Positions 11,010 through 22,891 of a DNA stretch of 64,000 nucleotides are shown here, piece by piece (within the stretch, counting starts at the first letter, position 1; each line of letters opens with the position of its first letter). Location: the NCBI GenBank assembly GCA_958295665.1, contig OY282558.1:112706838-112770837 (forward strand), read 5' to 3'. This DNA is from Tipula vernalis (lineage: Eukaryota; Arthropoda; Insecta; Diptera; Tipulidae). A program made the translations under genes and the position numbers. The notes below the pieces were generated by a model that did not search any database, was not told where the DNA came from, and worked only from the letters and a program-made list of their open reading frames with translations.

Positions 11010-14000
11010 ATTTCTATTTGATTTGTTGGAGGTTGCTTCCCAAGAAAGTAAATATTTAATGTGAGAATGTCAGGTAAAACTCTCGTACCACAAGACTCTC
11101 ATGATTCAGGTAATTTAGTTCTTTGTTAATAAAAATGTTCCCTCAAGTTCTTCATTGTGTTTACCTTCTTGCTTTATATAATAAGAAGTTAGCGTCAGTA
11201 GTCCCTCGATGAGGCTAAAATTTAAAGACGAATACCGTTATCAATAATAATCATACAATTATAACATCATACTATCATACCAACATACCACCATACCATA
11301 ATATCATCATACCTTACATACAATTCATATCTCTTTGCGAAATTAATTAACGTTTCACTATACAACACTTTTAAAAATTAGCTTTAAAAAACTAAAAGCT
11401 CATTTAATGTCATTACATCAAACAAAGTTTAGTGAAAATATAATTAGAACATTTTTTAATTATTTCATATTTTAGCTCTACTTGGTGCTGTTTCTCTTGG
11501 AATTGTGGTACCAATGATATTTTTTATAAAACGAATAAATCACGTTTATGACAATTAAAATAACTCAGCACATTACTATTTTAATATTTAACTAAAAAAT
11601 TGTTGACACTACCCGTATCTCGTCTAACAAAGAACATAAACGCTAAGTTATGACGGAGCCACATTTTATTTATTTTCCTTTGACCGAAAAATGCTAAACA
11701 AAAATTAAACGAAAAACTTTAGCAAGTAAATTTTTTTCTTTTCACTGTGTGTAACTGTGTACCTATGTACTGTTCTGAAAGAAAGTTTATAGAATTTTTG
11801 TACTTAAATTGTTTTTTTTACTTTTGTTTTCTAATAAACAACAACTCAAATAAACGAATCCGAAAATATAACAACTCAAAACACATATCGAAGCACTGAG
11901 CAATTTTCCCTGGTTGTTTTTTTTTTCAACATTTTCGTACCTTTACTTTATTGTAAAGGAAAAGAAAATTGCGATGAGATAAAAGCAAACTAAAACCAAT
12001 GTTGGGTGTTACCTTTGGAGGTAAACGTAGAAAAGAAATTATTAACATTTCAATAAATCTTTTTTTGGTAAAACTTTTCTTTTCGTATACCCAAATAGAT
12101 AAATAATCCCGAGATGTGTAGATTTTAATAAATTATCACGTTAATTAGATGGATATATTTAGAATATACATATAATTGCTTGGATACACCAATTTAGCGA
12201 AAATTAATTGTTGTGGGCGAATTATTGGTTTCCATGGGAAAACGGTTCGAAAAAGTTGGTTCATAACCGCAAGGAGGGTTATAAAAATAAAATCCTTGAA
12301 AACAGGGGATAAATTAGATTTCTTTTTAAACATTATGGAATTAATAAGTTTTCCAACTTTAATAGAGGAAAAATCTTTTCTTGTTTTTTTTTTTTGTAAG
12401 TTTAATTTAACCTCTTTACAACAAAGTTTCTCATACAGAAAAAATAAAAACGGAAATGAGATTTGTTTTACTTCATAATTATATACTACTCCTGCGTTTC
12501 ATAGTCTCGTTTGAGATTTTCAAGTGTAATTTATTTTATAATTTCTTGTCCAAGTTCTTTTATTTATATATACACAATCTAATTAATTTATGATTTTCCT
12601 TTTCTTATTAAATAAACCAGCTATAAAGTGTTATTAAGTAAAAGTTTGTCTAAAAAGTTTCGTTCTTTAATTATGTTCTATTCACAAGAATTTCTTTGAG
12701 CGATAAATTCGTATATAAATATAATTAGCTCTGGTTTTTATAAAGAATTGATTTACTGAAAATATCCCTATTTACTGGAATAAACAAACTTTTTGAGTGA
12801 ATAGGGGAGCTTTACAATGATGTTCAATTAATCTTACGTAGATATGTGTTTCGTGATAAACCGTCTAAGTGGTTTTGTATGTCATTGTCTGCTAAATGCT
12901 GATAAACCAATAAACATTTTCCATCCTGATGTACGTTTAACGAAATTCATGAGAGAAGAGGTAATTCGAAAAAAAAATCAATTAATCAACTTAATCGCAT
13001 GCAACCAAATCCTATTTATTTATACTAAGTTCTTTTACTTAATAAATAATTAAATTGTATTTATTTAACTTGTTTATATATACACACAAGTTCAACATCC
13101 AAATGATTAATTATTTAATTATTATTATTCAACTATTTATGGAAATTTTGTAAATACAACACACGATGAAAGCTTTTGAATATAGAACGCACATAAATGG
13201 AGTGGAAACTAAAATCAATTATACAAAAGTTTCACGAATAACTAGACGTAAAACAACACATGTATATGACATCATTGATTATTTTGCTTGAAATCAAACC
13301 AAATACTAAACGAATCATAGAAATTTTCAATTAGCATGATATTTCTCAATCATGAAAAAATTTTCTTCGCCCTTCCATCTTTATGTGTAACAAAATAACA
13401 ACAATAATAATAACGGAATAAGATAATTTCATTTGATCTGTATACGCAACACAAGATGAAGAAGAAAATTTTATAACCTTTCTTTCATTCGTTTTACAGA
13501 ATGATTTTTCTTGTGTCTATTGCCTCTTCGAAATAGATACTGTTCGTAAGATTGAAGAATTTCTTAATGTTCTATTTTATTTGTACTTTATTGTTGTTAT
13601 TCCATTCCTTTTAACTATTGATGATGGAAATGAAAATATTAAAAGACAAGAAGTATATGTATAGTAGAGACGTTAAAAATGATTTTTCACCCGAAACAAA
13701 AATTTAAACATTTTCTAATCTGCTTTTGGGAATGGAAAATCTAATTTTATTCTAAACAAAGATAAATGTGTATAGGGTGTTGATGAAGCTTATATATATC
13801 TACACAATGTAATGTAATATATGTTGCCATCATGATGAAAATGCTTTTACAAATTTCAATTTGTTAAGATGGTTTATATTAGATAGACTCAGTAAAATCA
13901 ATACAAATACTACTTGTGGAGAAATCTTGAAATATGAGTAACTTTATTAATTTTCTGCTAATGGATTTCAAAATAAAACTGCGTGTCATCATTTTGATCT

Positions 14001-14584
14001 CGCAATATGCGTGGTATATAGTATGTCGGCCACATAATGTTTTTCCTAATAAAAGCTGGGATGGTCGTTTAATTTGAATTGTGCCAAAACTATTCAAAAT
14101 ATCAATGTTGCATACGTCAAATAGCGGGAACCAGAAATAAACTCAAAACAGACGTTTAATCAAATGTTTATTACAATCCCTAGCAATATAATTCGATTTA
14201 CAAAAATTTAATTTTGGTAACTTAAAAAATAGAACATTAAATTAATTTATACTAACTGTAAATGAAACCGAGATACATGTTGTTCCTTTTAATTACAACA
14301 ACAGGTAGTCTGTAAAAGTATCAGATACTACAGCAATAATTAGTATTGATTTTCATTTCATTTTCATTTGGCATATTTTTATTTTTCCAATTTTAGAAAC
14401 TCATTTGATTAGGTATATGAGTACATAAACCAAAATGGTGATCCTAGGTTTGCGTAGCAAACTCATGGAATATGTGCAATATAACACTAAATAAATATTC
14501 TGTAGTTAAATATTGGGATTATGACGGTTCTTTTAAAAGTCACCGAGAATATCCCAGAAGCACAATTGAAAACTCCATCTACTA
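11010..14584. other. AT-rich non-coding stretch
   Basis: I find no supportable gene in this 3.6 kb. A short run of catacca-type repeats lies at 11255-11315. Open frames at 12176-12478, 12844-13053 and 13879-14097 have no motif and match the chance expectation for AT-rich DNA. Confidence 0.5.
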
Positions 14585-14585
14585 T

Positions 14586-14864
14586 GTGGCACTATTCTAG
14601 TTTTCCCAGCGACTTGTGAATTGGGAATTAATTTATTGTGATTTTTGGTATTATTTTTCCCAAAGCCTACTACGGCGATTGGTATTTTGTTCGAAGTTGA
14701 CGAAAAAACAATTTCCAATTCATAGCAATTTTGTTGTTTATTTTTCCCACCTGAAAAATATCAATCGCCACAGTGTGCTTTGGAAACAACAACACCTAAA
14801 ATACACTATCACAATAAATCAATTCCTCATTCCCAATTCCCCGGAAAAACCAGAATAGTACCAC
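14586..14864. mobile_element. Fold-back MITE of 279 bp, almost entirely palindromic
   Basis: The left end reads gtggcactattctagtttt and the reverse complement of the right end reads gtggtactattctggtttt. Matching continues inward (gaattgggaat, ttgatttattgtgat versus attaatttattgtgat, ccaaagc...ggcgattg, tattttt), so each arm is about 115-130 bp and the loop is short. There is no coding capacity. No convincing flanking target duplication could be read, so the superfamily is unknown. Confidence 0.8.
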
Positions 14865-14894
14865 TGATGACAATATTTTTAAAGAACTAATAAT

Positions 14895-14974
14895 AATTCT
14901 CTAAAGTGGGTTGATGAAAAATAAAAGCTTTTAGGAAATAGTTTTTATTTTTCATCAACCCATTTTAGAAAATT
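14895..14974. repeat. Hairpin with 32-bp arms
   Basis: aattctctaaagtgggttga and the following 12 bases (14895-14926) are the reverse complement, with two mismatches, of 14943-14974. The spacer is about 16 bases. It lies 30 bases beyond the fold-back MITE and shares no sequence with it. It may be a second very small fold-back element. Confidence 0.85.
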
Positions 14975-14979
14975 ATATG

Positions 14980-16500
14980 TTCAATAAGCAATCGATGTTT
15001 TTCTAATGGCGGTTCACCTACGGTCACAAGGAAATCGTTAAATTCAAAGAAAGATCCAAAGAATAATCAAAAGCTCTCACGGCACACCACTATTCATATA
15101 TTTATGAATCACACAGCTTCAAACTTAAATGGATTTTTCTAAGAAAAGGACTATTTGACAACATCTGCATTATTTAATCACAACAAAAATAATTTATCAG
15201 TTATCATCATAATGTGTTGAAATTTTTAAATAAATTAGTTTATGATCAGTTGAGCATATACTTATCGCGTTTATTTTCAGTGCAAATAGTGTTTTGTGAA
15301 ATGATTAAACTCCTTAGATTGGGCTGGATAAAACGAATAAAAGTGGTAGAGATAATCTATTCTTAAATTATTTAAAACTCAAACATTTAATCGGAAAATT
15401 TAATTGTGGGTAGGTAAAGAAAAGGTCAATAAAATTATACTTCTCCTAATAAGCTCTTCTAGATTGGAATTATAAAAATAAAAATGAAAATCCGAATTGT
15501 GATATTTTTATTTACTCAACACCTTCTAAAGTATGGAAATATGAATTTTTCTATAAATATAAATATAAATATCTCGGCTCATCAGAAACGTTATTAAAAA
15601 GCCGGCTTAACCCAAAACGGTTAGGATAAAATGTAGATTACCTTTCTTTACACACACACACATACACATATGAGAAAAATATTTAATGAAAAATGAGTCG
15701 ACTGGTCTCACCAGGTTCCGACAATCGGATCATTTCGATCCATTAATTACACGCTCGTAGATGGAGAAAGCCAAATAGGAATAAAGTAAGACTGTAAAAG
15801 TGCGGGACGGGCCTCATTCTGATAATAAACGAGGAAAAAGTATAAAGTGTGACAGAGTGACACGTGCTACACAAAATCAGATAAGATGAATCAAATCCTT
15901 CAGCAGAAATAAGACATAGGAAATAACAGAGGCTGGAGTCACTGAGCCGGTAGAGAAACTTCTGTATATCAAAAAAAAAAATCAATTTCGCAGAGCAACA
16001 TTAATTGATAAATACAAAAATATGTTTAAAGTCTCAAATTTGAGGAAAACCTAAAAATACAGGTTTTAATTCCTCAAATTGAATCGAACAATTCAAAATT
16101 TTACTCAAATTGTAAAGTTTTTTTTCTGGATTTCGAGATTCTAATCTAACACAATTTAAGCATGTGAAGTTAGCCCAGTTTTTTATCCCAGCAAAAACAT
16201 AAAGTTTCATCAGGCAATACAATTTTGTGTTATCCCAATTTTTTTTATTTACGAGTATCAATACGAAACGAAAGAAAAATATTTTTTCTATCCCATCCCA
16301 GTTATTAAAAATTTTACTTTATTTTTTGGTTTTGGATTTATTTATGAACCCAATTAAAAGAAAAACAACGGGCGAGTTCACGCTCAACTCGCAAAAGTAT
16401 TATGTGAAAACGTTTATGTTAAATATAAATCATTTATGTTAAGTAAATCATTTCAAGCCTCTTCGATGGGCCTGAGAAAAAAATGTAGATACACAGCTGC
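14980..16500. other. Non-coding stretch
   Basis: No gene was recognised. A short CA run lies at 15650-15670. Open frames at 15743-15985 and 16034-16261 on the minus strand have no domain. Confidence 0.4.
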
Positions 16501-16819
16501 CGTTCGCTCATGAGTGTGAAGTTTGTCCGAAATTTGTCCTAACTTTTCTCACTTGAGAATGTATTAGTAGTTTAAATTAAATCTCTCGTTATTATGATTT
16601 TTTTCAAAATATGAGATTTTTGATATTACCTGAATAAATAACATTTTAAAAAAACATTTGTAATTTTTCAACGTCAAACAATAAAAAATATTTTATTAGA
16701 TAAGTGGAAAAATAGAATCTGCTTATCTATACAATATGTACAAAAAGATATTATCAAAAAATTGTTAGTAATGTCGTAACAAGAGCAATTCATGGTCATT
16801 AGAAATAGAGAAGTAGAGT

Positions 16820-18080
16820 TTTGGCAGCTTCGCGAGCACCTGGTGCATAGCGTTGACATTAGCTCGAGTTATGGTCGTTAGAAGTAATCCTTATGGGAGA
16901 TACCGCGAGTACTTATCGCTTCTACGATTCGTGAGAATGTCAAGAATTTTCCATCAAGCTATCTCGCCGATTCGCGAGTAGTTAACACATAACGCTGGCT
17001 TTGTTGAGGTTTTTTCTGAATTTTGTGAAAATTTTGATAAATTTTGTGAATTAACGCTATGCGATAAGTGCTCACGAATCTCCCATAAGAATTACTTCTA
17101 TAAAGATAAGTCGAGATAGCGTCATGAAAAATTTTCGAGAATTTCAAGAAATTTAGAGAAAACTTTAACAAATCCAATGCTATGTGACAAGTGCTCGAGA
17201 ATCAGCCATAAGGATTACTTCTAAAGACCTTAACTCGACATACCGGCAATGAAAATTCCCGAAAGTTTCATAAAATTTACAGAAAACTTCAATGGATACA
17301 ACTGTATGCGATAAGTGCTCGCGAATTTTTCATAAGGATTAATTCTACAGACTATAGAGATATCGTCATAGAAAATGTTCAAAACTCTCACGAACCGTAG
17401 GGAAAGCATCAACGAATTCAACGCTATGCAACAAGTGCTCGTGAATCTGAAAAAGAAATTAATTCTAATGATCAAAACTCGAGATAGCGTCATGGAGTCT
17501 TTTCGAAATTCTCACGAACCACAGAGAAAACTTTAACGAATTCAACGCTATGTGATAAGTGGTCGCGAATTTTTCATGAGGATTACTTCTAAAGACTATA
17601 ACTCGAGATACCGTCATACAAAATTTCATAAAATTTCGAGAAAACTTAAACGAATCCAACTGTATACGAAAAGTGCTCTCGAATCTGCCATAAAGATTAT
17701 TCTAAAGACCATAACTCGACATAGCGTCATGGAAAATTTTCGAAAATTTCATAAAATTTACAGAAAACTTCAACGGATGCAACGCTAAGCAATAAGTGCT
17801 CGCGAATCTGCCATAAGGATTACTTCTAAAGACTATAACTTGAGATACCGCAAAGTAAAATTTTCTAAAATTTCATAAAGTTTAGAGAAAACTTTAACGA
17901 ATCCAACGCTATGCGATAAGTGCTCGCAAATTTCCCATAAGGATTACTTCTAAAGACCATAACTTGAGGAAAATTTTCGAAACTCTCTCAAACCGTAGAG
18001 AAAACTTCAACAAACTCAACGCTATGCAACAAGTTCTCGCGAATCTCTCGTAAGGGTTTCTTCTAAAGACCTTAACTAAA
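16820..18080. repeat. Satellite array, ~120-bp unit, with inverted first units
   Basis: The unit runs approximately gcgataagtgctcgcgaatc, tcccataaggattacttcta, aagaccataactcgagatag, cgtcatggaaaattttcgaa, then a ttcataaaatttagagaaaa segment and aacgaattcaacgctat. The marker aagtgctcgcgaat or a variant appears near 17065, 17191, 17312, 17430, 17555, 17668, 17790, 17915 and 18029, giving spacings of 113-126. Units are roughly 75-90% alike. From 16820 to about 17045 the same sequence is present as the reverse complement, so the array switches orientation near 17045. Open frames over it are artefacts. Confidence 0.9.
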
Positions 18081-18387
18081 GATAACGTCGACTCTCACTA
18101 TCGGTCTTATCTCGATAAAGAGAAACTCCCTGATACAACATTTCTAGCAATATTGAGATGGTGAGTTTTTTAAATAAAGCATTGCAAACACTGCGTTTTT
18201 GATTACTAAATAAAATATTTGTTAGCTTTTGAAATTGAAAAATTACAATTTTTGGTTTTTAAGGGTCGCATAATCAGTAATCACGAAATATTAAAAAGCT
18301 TTACATTTTGCAAAAAACTCACAATAAGGAGATATTTTATTTATTTAACCAATATATTCTCAGACGTAAAAAAATAGTACAATTTTT

Positions 18388-18429
18388 GGACAAACTTCAC
18401 GCCCGTCTATAAATACGTGAAGTTTGTCC
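18388..18429. repeat. Hairpin made from two copies of the element's terminal motif
   Basis: ggacaaacttcacg (18388-18401) and cgtgaagtttgtcc (18416-18429) are perfect inverted copies separated by 14 bases. The motif is the same as the 27-bp terminal repeat of the surrounding element, so the right side carries nested, multiple termini. Confidence 0.85.
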
Positions 18430-18489
18430 TAAGTTTATCCCAAATTTTGTTTTTGTAATTTTAGGACAAACTTTGGACAAACTTCACGC

Positions 18490-19385
18490 GAAAATTCGCT
18501 CAGAATTTAAATTGCTTACTTTTTTGGTTTAAAAAGTTAATACGTTATTCTATATTAGGTTTGGAGGATGAACCTTACAGACATTAGTTGTTTAACTCAA
18601 AATTGAAATTCATATTTTATTTGTTTACAAAGAAACATACAAACGAATAAATTTCAGTATATCCATGTTTCGATGAGCTTGAGCACCACCATTACTCATA
18701 CAGTAAGTACAACAGTACACCATTACTCATACATGACAATCTTGTTGAAGATTCCATATTTAGACTTTTGTGAATGGTCACGGCAAACCCAGTGAACAAA
18801 ATAAATTGGCATCGCTGATTTGATCAGTTTGAACTAAATGAACTAGGTCGGTTCTATGTATTAGACATAGGCGCTATTTTGACTGTAAAATCATAGCAGC
18901 TGCGTGCATCTTTAGGGGATGTCATGCGAATCTGTTTACCACTTTTATTTTTTAGTTTTTGTTTTTTATGCTCCCCGCATAACCAAACTCAGCAACAGCA
19001 TCAGCATTGAGCAATACTAAATAGTTTACCGATTAGACAGTTTCAAAATTGTTATTTTATTATATATCAATATGTATGTGTCATTTTCACAGCTCGCTAA
19101 GATTTATAATATTTAAAATTAAAAGTATGTGTGTAATTCTATTGCATGCATAACTTTTGTCCCTTTCCATTTTAATCTGACGAAAATTGTATTTCGAATT
19201 ATATAAGTGTGCAAGTTCGGTGCATTTTGTGTTCGTTTTTCTCGTCCATATATAATTTGCAACGTTCGTACCGGATTTTCCGTTCCTTATTTTACATAGA
19301 ATTTTTGACTTACTCCCGCTAAAGATGTTTTCACATCAAAAATTGTTCTACATGCGGTTTATGTTCTGAGTTGGCTTTGGATTTG
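18490..19385. other. Non-coding stretch
   Basis: Nothing is recognised except a duplicated accattactcatac motif near 18688-18735. Confidence 0.4.
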
Positions 19386-19386
19386 G

Positions 19387-19697
19387 ACCCTATATGATTT
19401 TATGTATGGAAAATTCACGAAATATTTTCCTATATTCTAGAAACTTCTTGGGCCGGGAAATTCGTTTATTGTTTTGAGTTTGCCATAGATTAGGGTAAAT
19501 TTTGATCAACTCACCAGTACAAGTCTATAATTCAAATGGCTACAATCGGTCAGTTTCCAATAACCCCATATGATTTTATATATGGAAAATTCACGAAATA
19601 TTTTCCTATATTCTAGAAACTTCTTGGGCCGGGAAATTCGTTTATTGTTTTGAGATTGCCATAGATAAGAGCAAATTTCAACTAACCAGTACATGCT
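19387..19697. repeat. Tandem duplication, period 176 bp
   Basis: The block beginning tatatgattttatgtatgga, with aattcacgaaatattttcct and acttcttgggccgggaaatt, is repeated 176 bases downstream with only scattered differences (first copy 19387-19521, second 19563-19697). The low divergence suggests a fairly recent duplication. No gene or element is involved as far as I can see. Confidence 0.9.
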
Positions 19698-19819
19698 TAA
19701 AATATTAAGCATTGTCAAGCGATTGTGATAATCGATTACATTTGAAAATTCCAAAATTAATTTCATTGTTCACTGCAATACATTGTACCGGGCCAACATA
19801 ATTTTTTTTTTGGATTGAG

Positions 19820-20880
19820 AAAGTTAAAGAATTTATAGAATTTATTATAAAATGTATAAAAATTGTAGAATTTATAGAATATGTAAAATTTGAGTTTATA
19901 AAATGTACAGAACCGACGCAGTTGATACATTTTATAGAACTCATAAAATCTACAAATTATAGAATTTATAAAATTTTTAAAATTTCTAGAATATTTAGAG
20001 TTTATAGGATTTATAGAATTTATAAATGTATAAAATTTATAGAATTTATAGTTAAATTCGATAAATTCTAGAAAAATTCTATAAATGTCATAAATTCTGT
20101 AATTTAGAGAAATTGTGGAATTTTTAGACTAAGGATAGATGATTAATTGTCTGATTTATCGTAGTTTGCATTGTATGAACAGAAAATTAATCCATGTTCT
20201 TTTTCCATCTGTTTTATCATCTCTTTTTGGTGGCTGAATCAAAGAGTAATATTATTTTTTTTTTGTTTTTTTGACGTTTAAAATATATATAAATGTAACA
20301 AAATTTTATAAATTTTCGGGCATTAAGTCACTGCACATCTTAGAGAATTTATAAAATTTGTCGAACTTACAGAATTTAAAAGAAATATAGAAAGGGTTTA
20401 TAGAACTTAAAAGCCTTATAGGATTTGTAAAATTTACAGAACTTAAAGGATTTATGAACATTTAAATTCGTAGAGTTGTTTGTTTATAGAATTTATAAAA
20501 TTTATAGCTTTCAAATATACAGGATTTCTAGAATTTAAAGAACTTATAGGGTTTATAAAGTTTAAAGAATTTAAAAAAATGTATAGAATTTATAAAAATT
20601 ATGTAATTTACAGAATTTATAAAATTTATCGAATTTATCCAATTTTTAGAACTTATCGAATTAATATAGAATTAAAACATTTGAAAATTCGTAAAACTGG
20701 CGACTTATGCCGAATTTAAAAAATTTATAGAATTTATTTAATTTATAGCATTTATAAGATTTATAGAATTTATGGAATTTTTCAAATTTATAGGATTCAC
20801 AGAACTAAAACATTTTACAATAACTATGAAATTTTTAGAAACAGTAAAATTTATTAATTTAGGGAAATTAAAAAATTTAA
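19820..20880. repeat. AT-rich minisatellite built on TTTATAGAA and TTTATAAAA
   Basis: Nine- to ten-base units such as tttatagaa, tttataaaa, tttatcgaa and tttaaagaa are repeated over about 1 kb, with an interruption at about 20110-20330. The frame at 20480-20719 translates into Ile/Tyr/Phe/Lys repeats and is not a gene. Confidence 0.85.
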
Positions 20881-21795
20881 ATTTTTCTTACATATTTTAC
20901 CGTTTTTAGTGCATATTTCAAGGTTTTTTATTGCCTGTTTGCGAACATATTTTACTTATTTTTACAGCACAAACATCCGGACGTTCTTAATCTAAGCACT
21001 CTCTTTATAAATGACAAATAAATTAATAAAGCATCGTTTACCACTGCTAAACTAGCAGTGCTACAAATATCAGTTTCTTGGCAATGCCATTTTACATGCG
21101 GCTCAGCTAGGTGTGTATCGCGTTTATACCATTGCTATAGTTGTCATTTCGGTTTAGCAATGCTAATTTAGCTGCGATATAAACGCATCAAATGAAATCG
21201 GTCTGAATCACACAGCATAGAAATTAAAATTACATTTTTATATTTCGAAGCGTCGGAAGGCTGTTTGTGAATTCGATTTGAATGTATTCGACTCTTTGAA
21301 GTATAAGATTTGTATTTGATTTCAATCATAAAAGAATGAATGCTGAATGAAGCTGATTCGAACGGCATTCAACCCTATGGCATGAATGAGTCCTACTATT
21401 GAAATATTGACGTGTCTGATGGGGCAAATCGGTATTTATTTAATGGATGTGATGGATGAGTAATCATGAGGAATTTAATGGATGTGATGGATGAGTACTG
21501 ATGGTTCGTTTTATTTCTGTTATAGGTATCACATTCTCGCACTTAAGAATGATTACAAATGAAAGCAATACGTTGTTCATTCGTATCTACAACCAAGAGG
21601 ATAATTTTTATTAACGAAATCCATGATTCCGGTGTTTGTGGATCTTTCACTTTAAATCAATAAAATACAATCAATATAATTTAAATGAAAATTGTTATTA
21701 GAAAATACTAGGTATGATTGTGGCTTTTTCATTATCAAAAATATTTTGCTTTTATTTTTAATATTTTTTTATTATTTCAAGTTAATATTTCCAAA
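20881..21795. other. Non-coding stretch with a small imperfect fold-back
   Basis: atcgcgtttata near 21117 and tataaacgc near 21176, with inner attgcta and tagcaat, form a loose fold-back, and cactgctaaactagcagtg at 21042-21060 is a small palindrome. A 22-base phrase with gatgtgatggatgagta occurs twice near 21445-21500. No gene was recognised. Confidence 0.5.
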
Positions 21796-21869
21796 AAATG
21801 TAAGAGAATTTAATTCAGTTTCGAACGAATTAGATGAAAAATTAAATAACAATAATAATTGTCTAAGAT

Positions 21870-22891
21870 AATTCATAGTTTGATTATAGATGATGTGTCT
21901 TCCGATGACATACAAGTAAGTCCTGAACCTACCAACGCAATAAATAAACGAAACAAAATGGTAAATCCAGAATGTTGAAGCAAAATTTACTGAAACGAAT
22001 ATGGAACTTAGGGCAAGCCTGTGAGAGTATTACAAGGCAGCAAATCAAAGCTAGAAGCATTCAACTTGGTTGTGAAAACTGCGTATTTAATTGTGGTGCA
22101 AATATCAGTAACAAAGACCGCGAGCCAATATTCGAGACATTTTTGAATCTGGATGATATTAATACTCGGGATCGCATTTTTAAATAGTCATGTACTTTTA
22201 TAAAATTCATTCTGAAAAAATTAGAGCATGTAGGAAATATTTTTTTGGCCAGTTTAAATATTTGTGATCAAATGATACACACGCTCAACAAAAAATCAAA
22301 AGGAGAATTCATAGAAATTGAAAAACGGGGTAAACACAACAATCACGGAAAATTTTTAGCAGATTTGAACAGAGATTACGTTAAAGACTGGGTAAATAAT
22401 CAAAAACCGGACGCCAACTATTTAATGTATCGTACACTCTTGCTTTATCGTGTACAAAACCTTGATATCGCCAAAATTACACACTACCCTTTAGTTACCG
22501 GACATACGTAAAATGAAGCCGATAGTACGCCTTCAACAATTGAATGCGAAAGAAAATGCGTTCTTTAATCTGGCCCAATTTATACTCTTGCCCAAATGGT
22601 AACGATTACAACATCTAGCAAAAAATCGAAACCTCCAGAAATTGGTCGGAAACAGCTTTAAAATTGACGATCTCAGAAATAAAAATAACCTGAAACAAAA
22701 GCAGCATGATTGAAGTAAGGGGAGAGTCTCCGTTTCAATTTTATTTTAAAGAGTCGATCTCAGACCAGGAGTTTCGCATGGTATCTACAGACAAAATAAA
22801 TAAAAAAAATGTGCTGCTAAAACTCTGTGATAAAAATTTAATTAAACCAAAATACAAAGAGTTTTGTTTCAATCTTATAGTATCTGATTAG
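21870..22891 (+). pseudogene. Copy 1 of a cysteine-containing multi-copy family, broken
   Basis: Read across frames, the copy gives: an acidic leader (DDVSSDDIQVSPEP); a basic block NKRNKMVNPEC then KQNLLKRIWNLGQ; a Cys cluster GCENCVFNCGANISNKDRE with PIFETFLNLDDIN; then IFLASLNICDQMIHTLNKKS and EIEKRGKHNNHGKF; the motif GHT-x-NEADSTPSTIE; and at the end LLKLCDKNLIKPKYKEFC. This block order (W-K-x-N basic block, C-x2-C-x3-C, R-G-K-H, G-H-T-x-x-E-x-D-S, and a closing L-C-x-K-x-L-I-P-x-x-Y) is one I recognise from many uncharacterised proteins in insect and cnidarian genomes. I do not know the function. The middle third is deleted and there are at least three frameshifts. Confidence 0.65.

Larger units (their letters stand above)
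16516..18487. mobile_element. Satellite-carrying element bounded by 27-bp inverted repeats
   Basis: The left boundary gtgaagtttgtccgaaattt with gtcctaa (16516-16542) is the inverse of 18461-18487, 25 of 27 bases identical. Between them lie a ~1.25-kb array of ~120-bp units and AT-rich flanks. There is no transposase. TIR-bounded tandem arrays are known among non-autonomous DNA elements of flies; that this is one is inference, because no target-site duplication is evident next to the ends. Confidence 0.6.

Noticed and set aside
12176..12478. 100-codon plus-strand frame
   Set aside because: No domain, low complexity toward its end, and an equally long frame on the opposite strand.
16959..17788. 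Several 64-87-codon open frames
   Set aside because: They run through the ~120-bp satellite and repeat with it.
16820..18080. CRISPR-like array
   Set aside because: Units are ~120 bp, contiguous and degenerate, with no unique spacers, and the DNA is eukaryotic.
20480..20719. 79-codon Ile/Tyr/Phe/Lys-rich frame
   Set aside because: It is the translation of the TTTATAGAA minisatellite.
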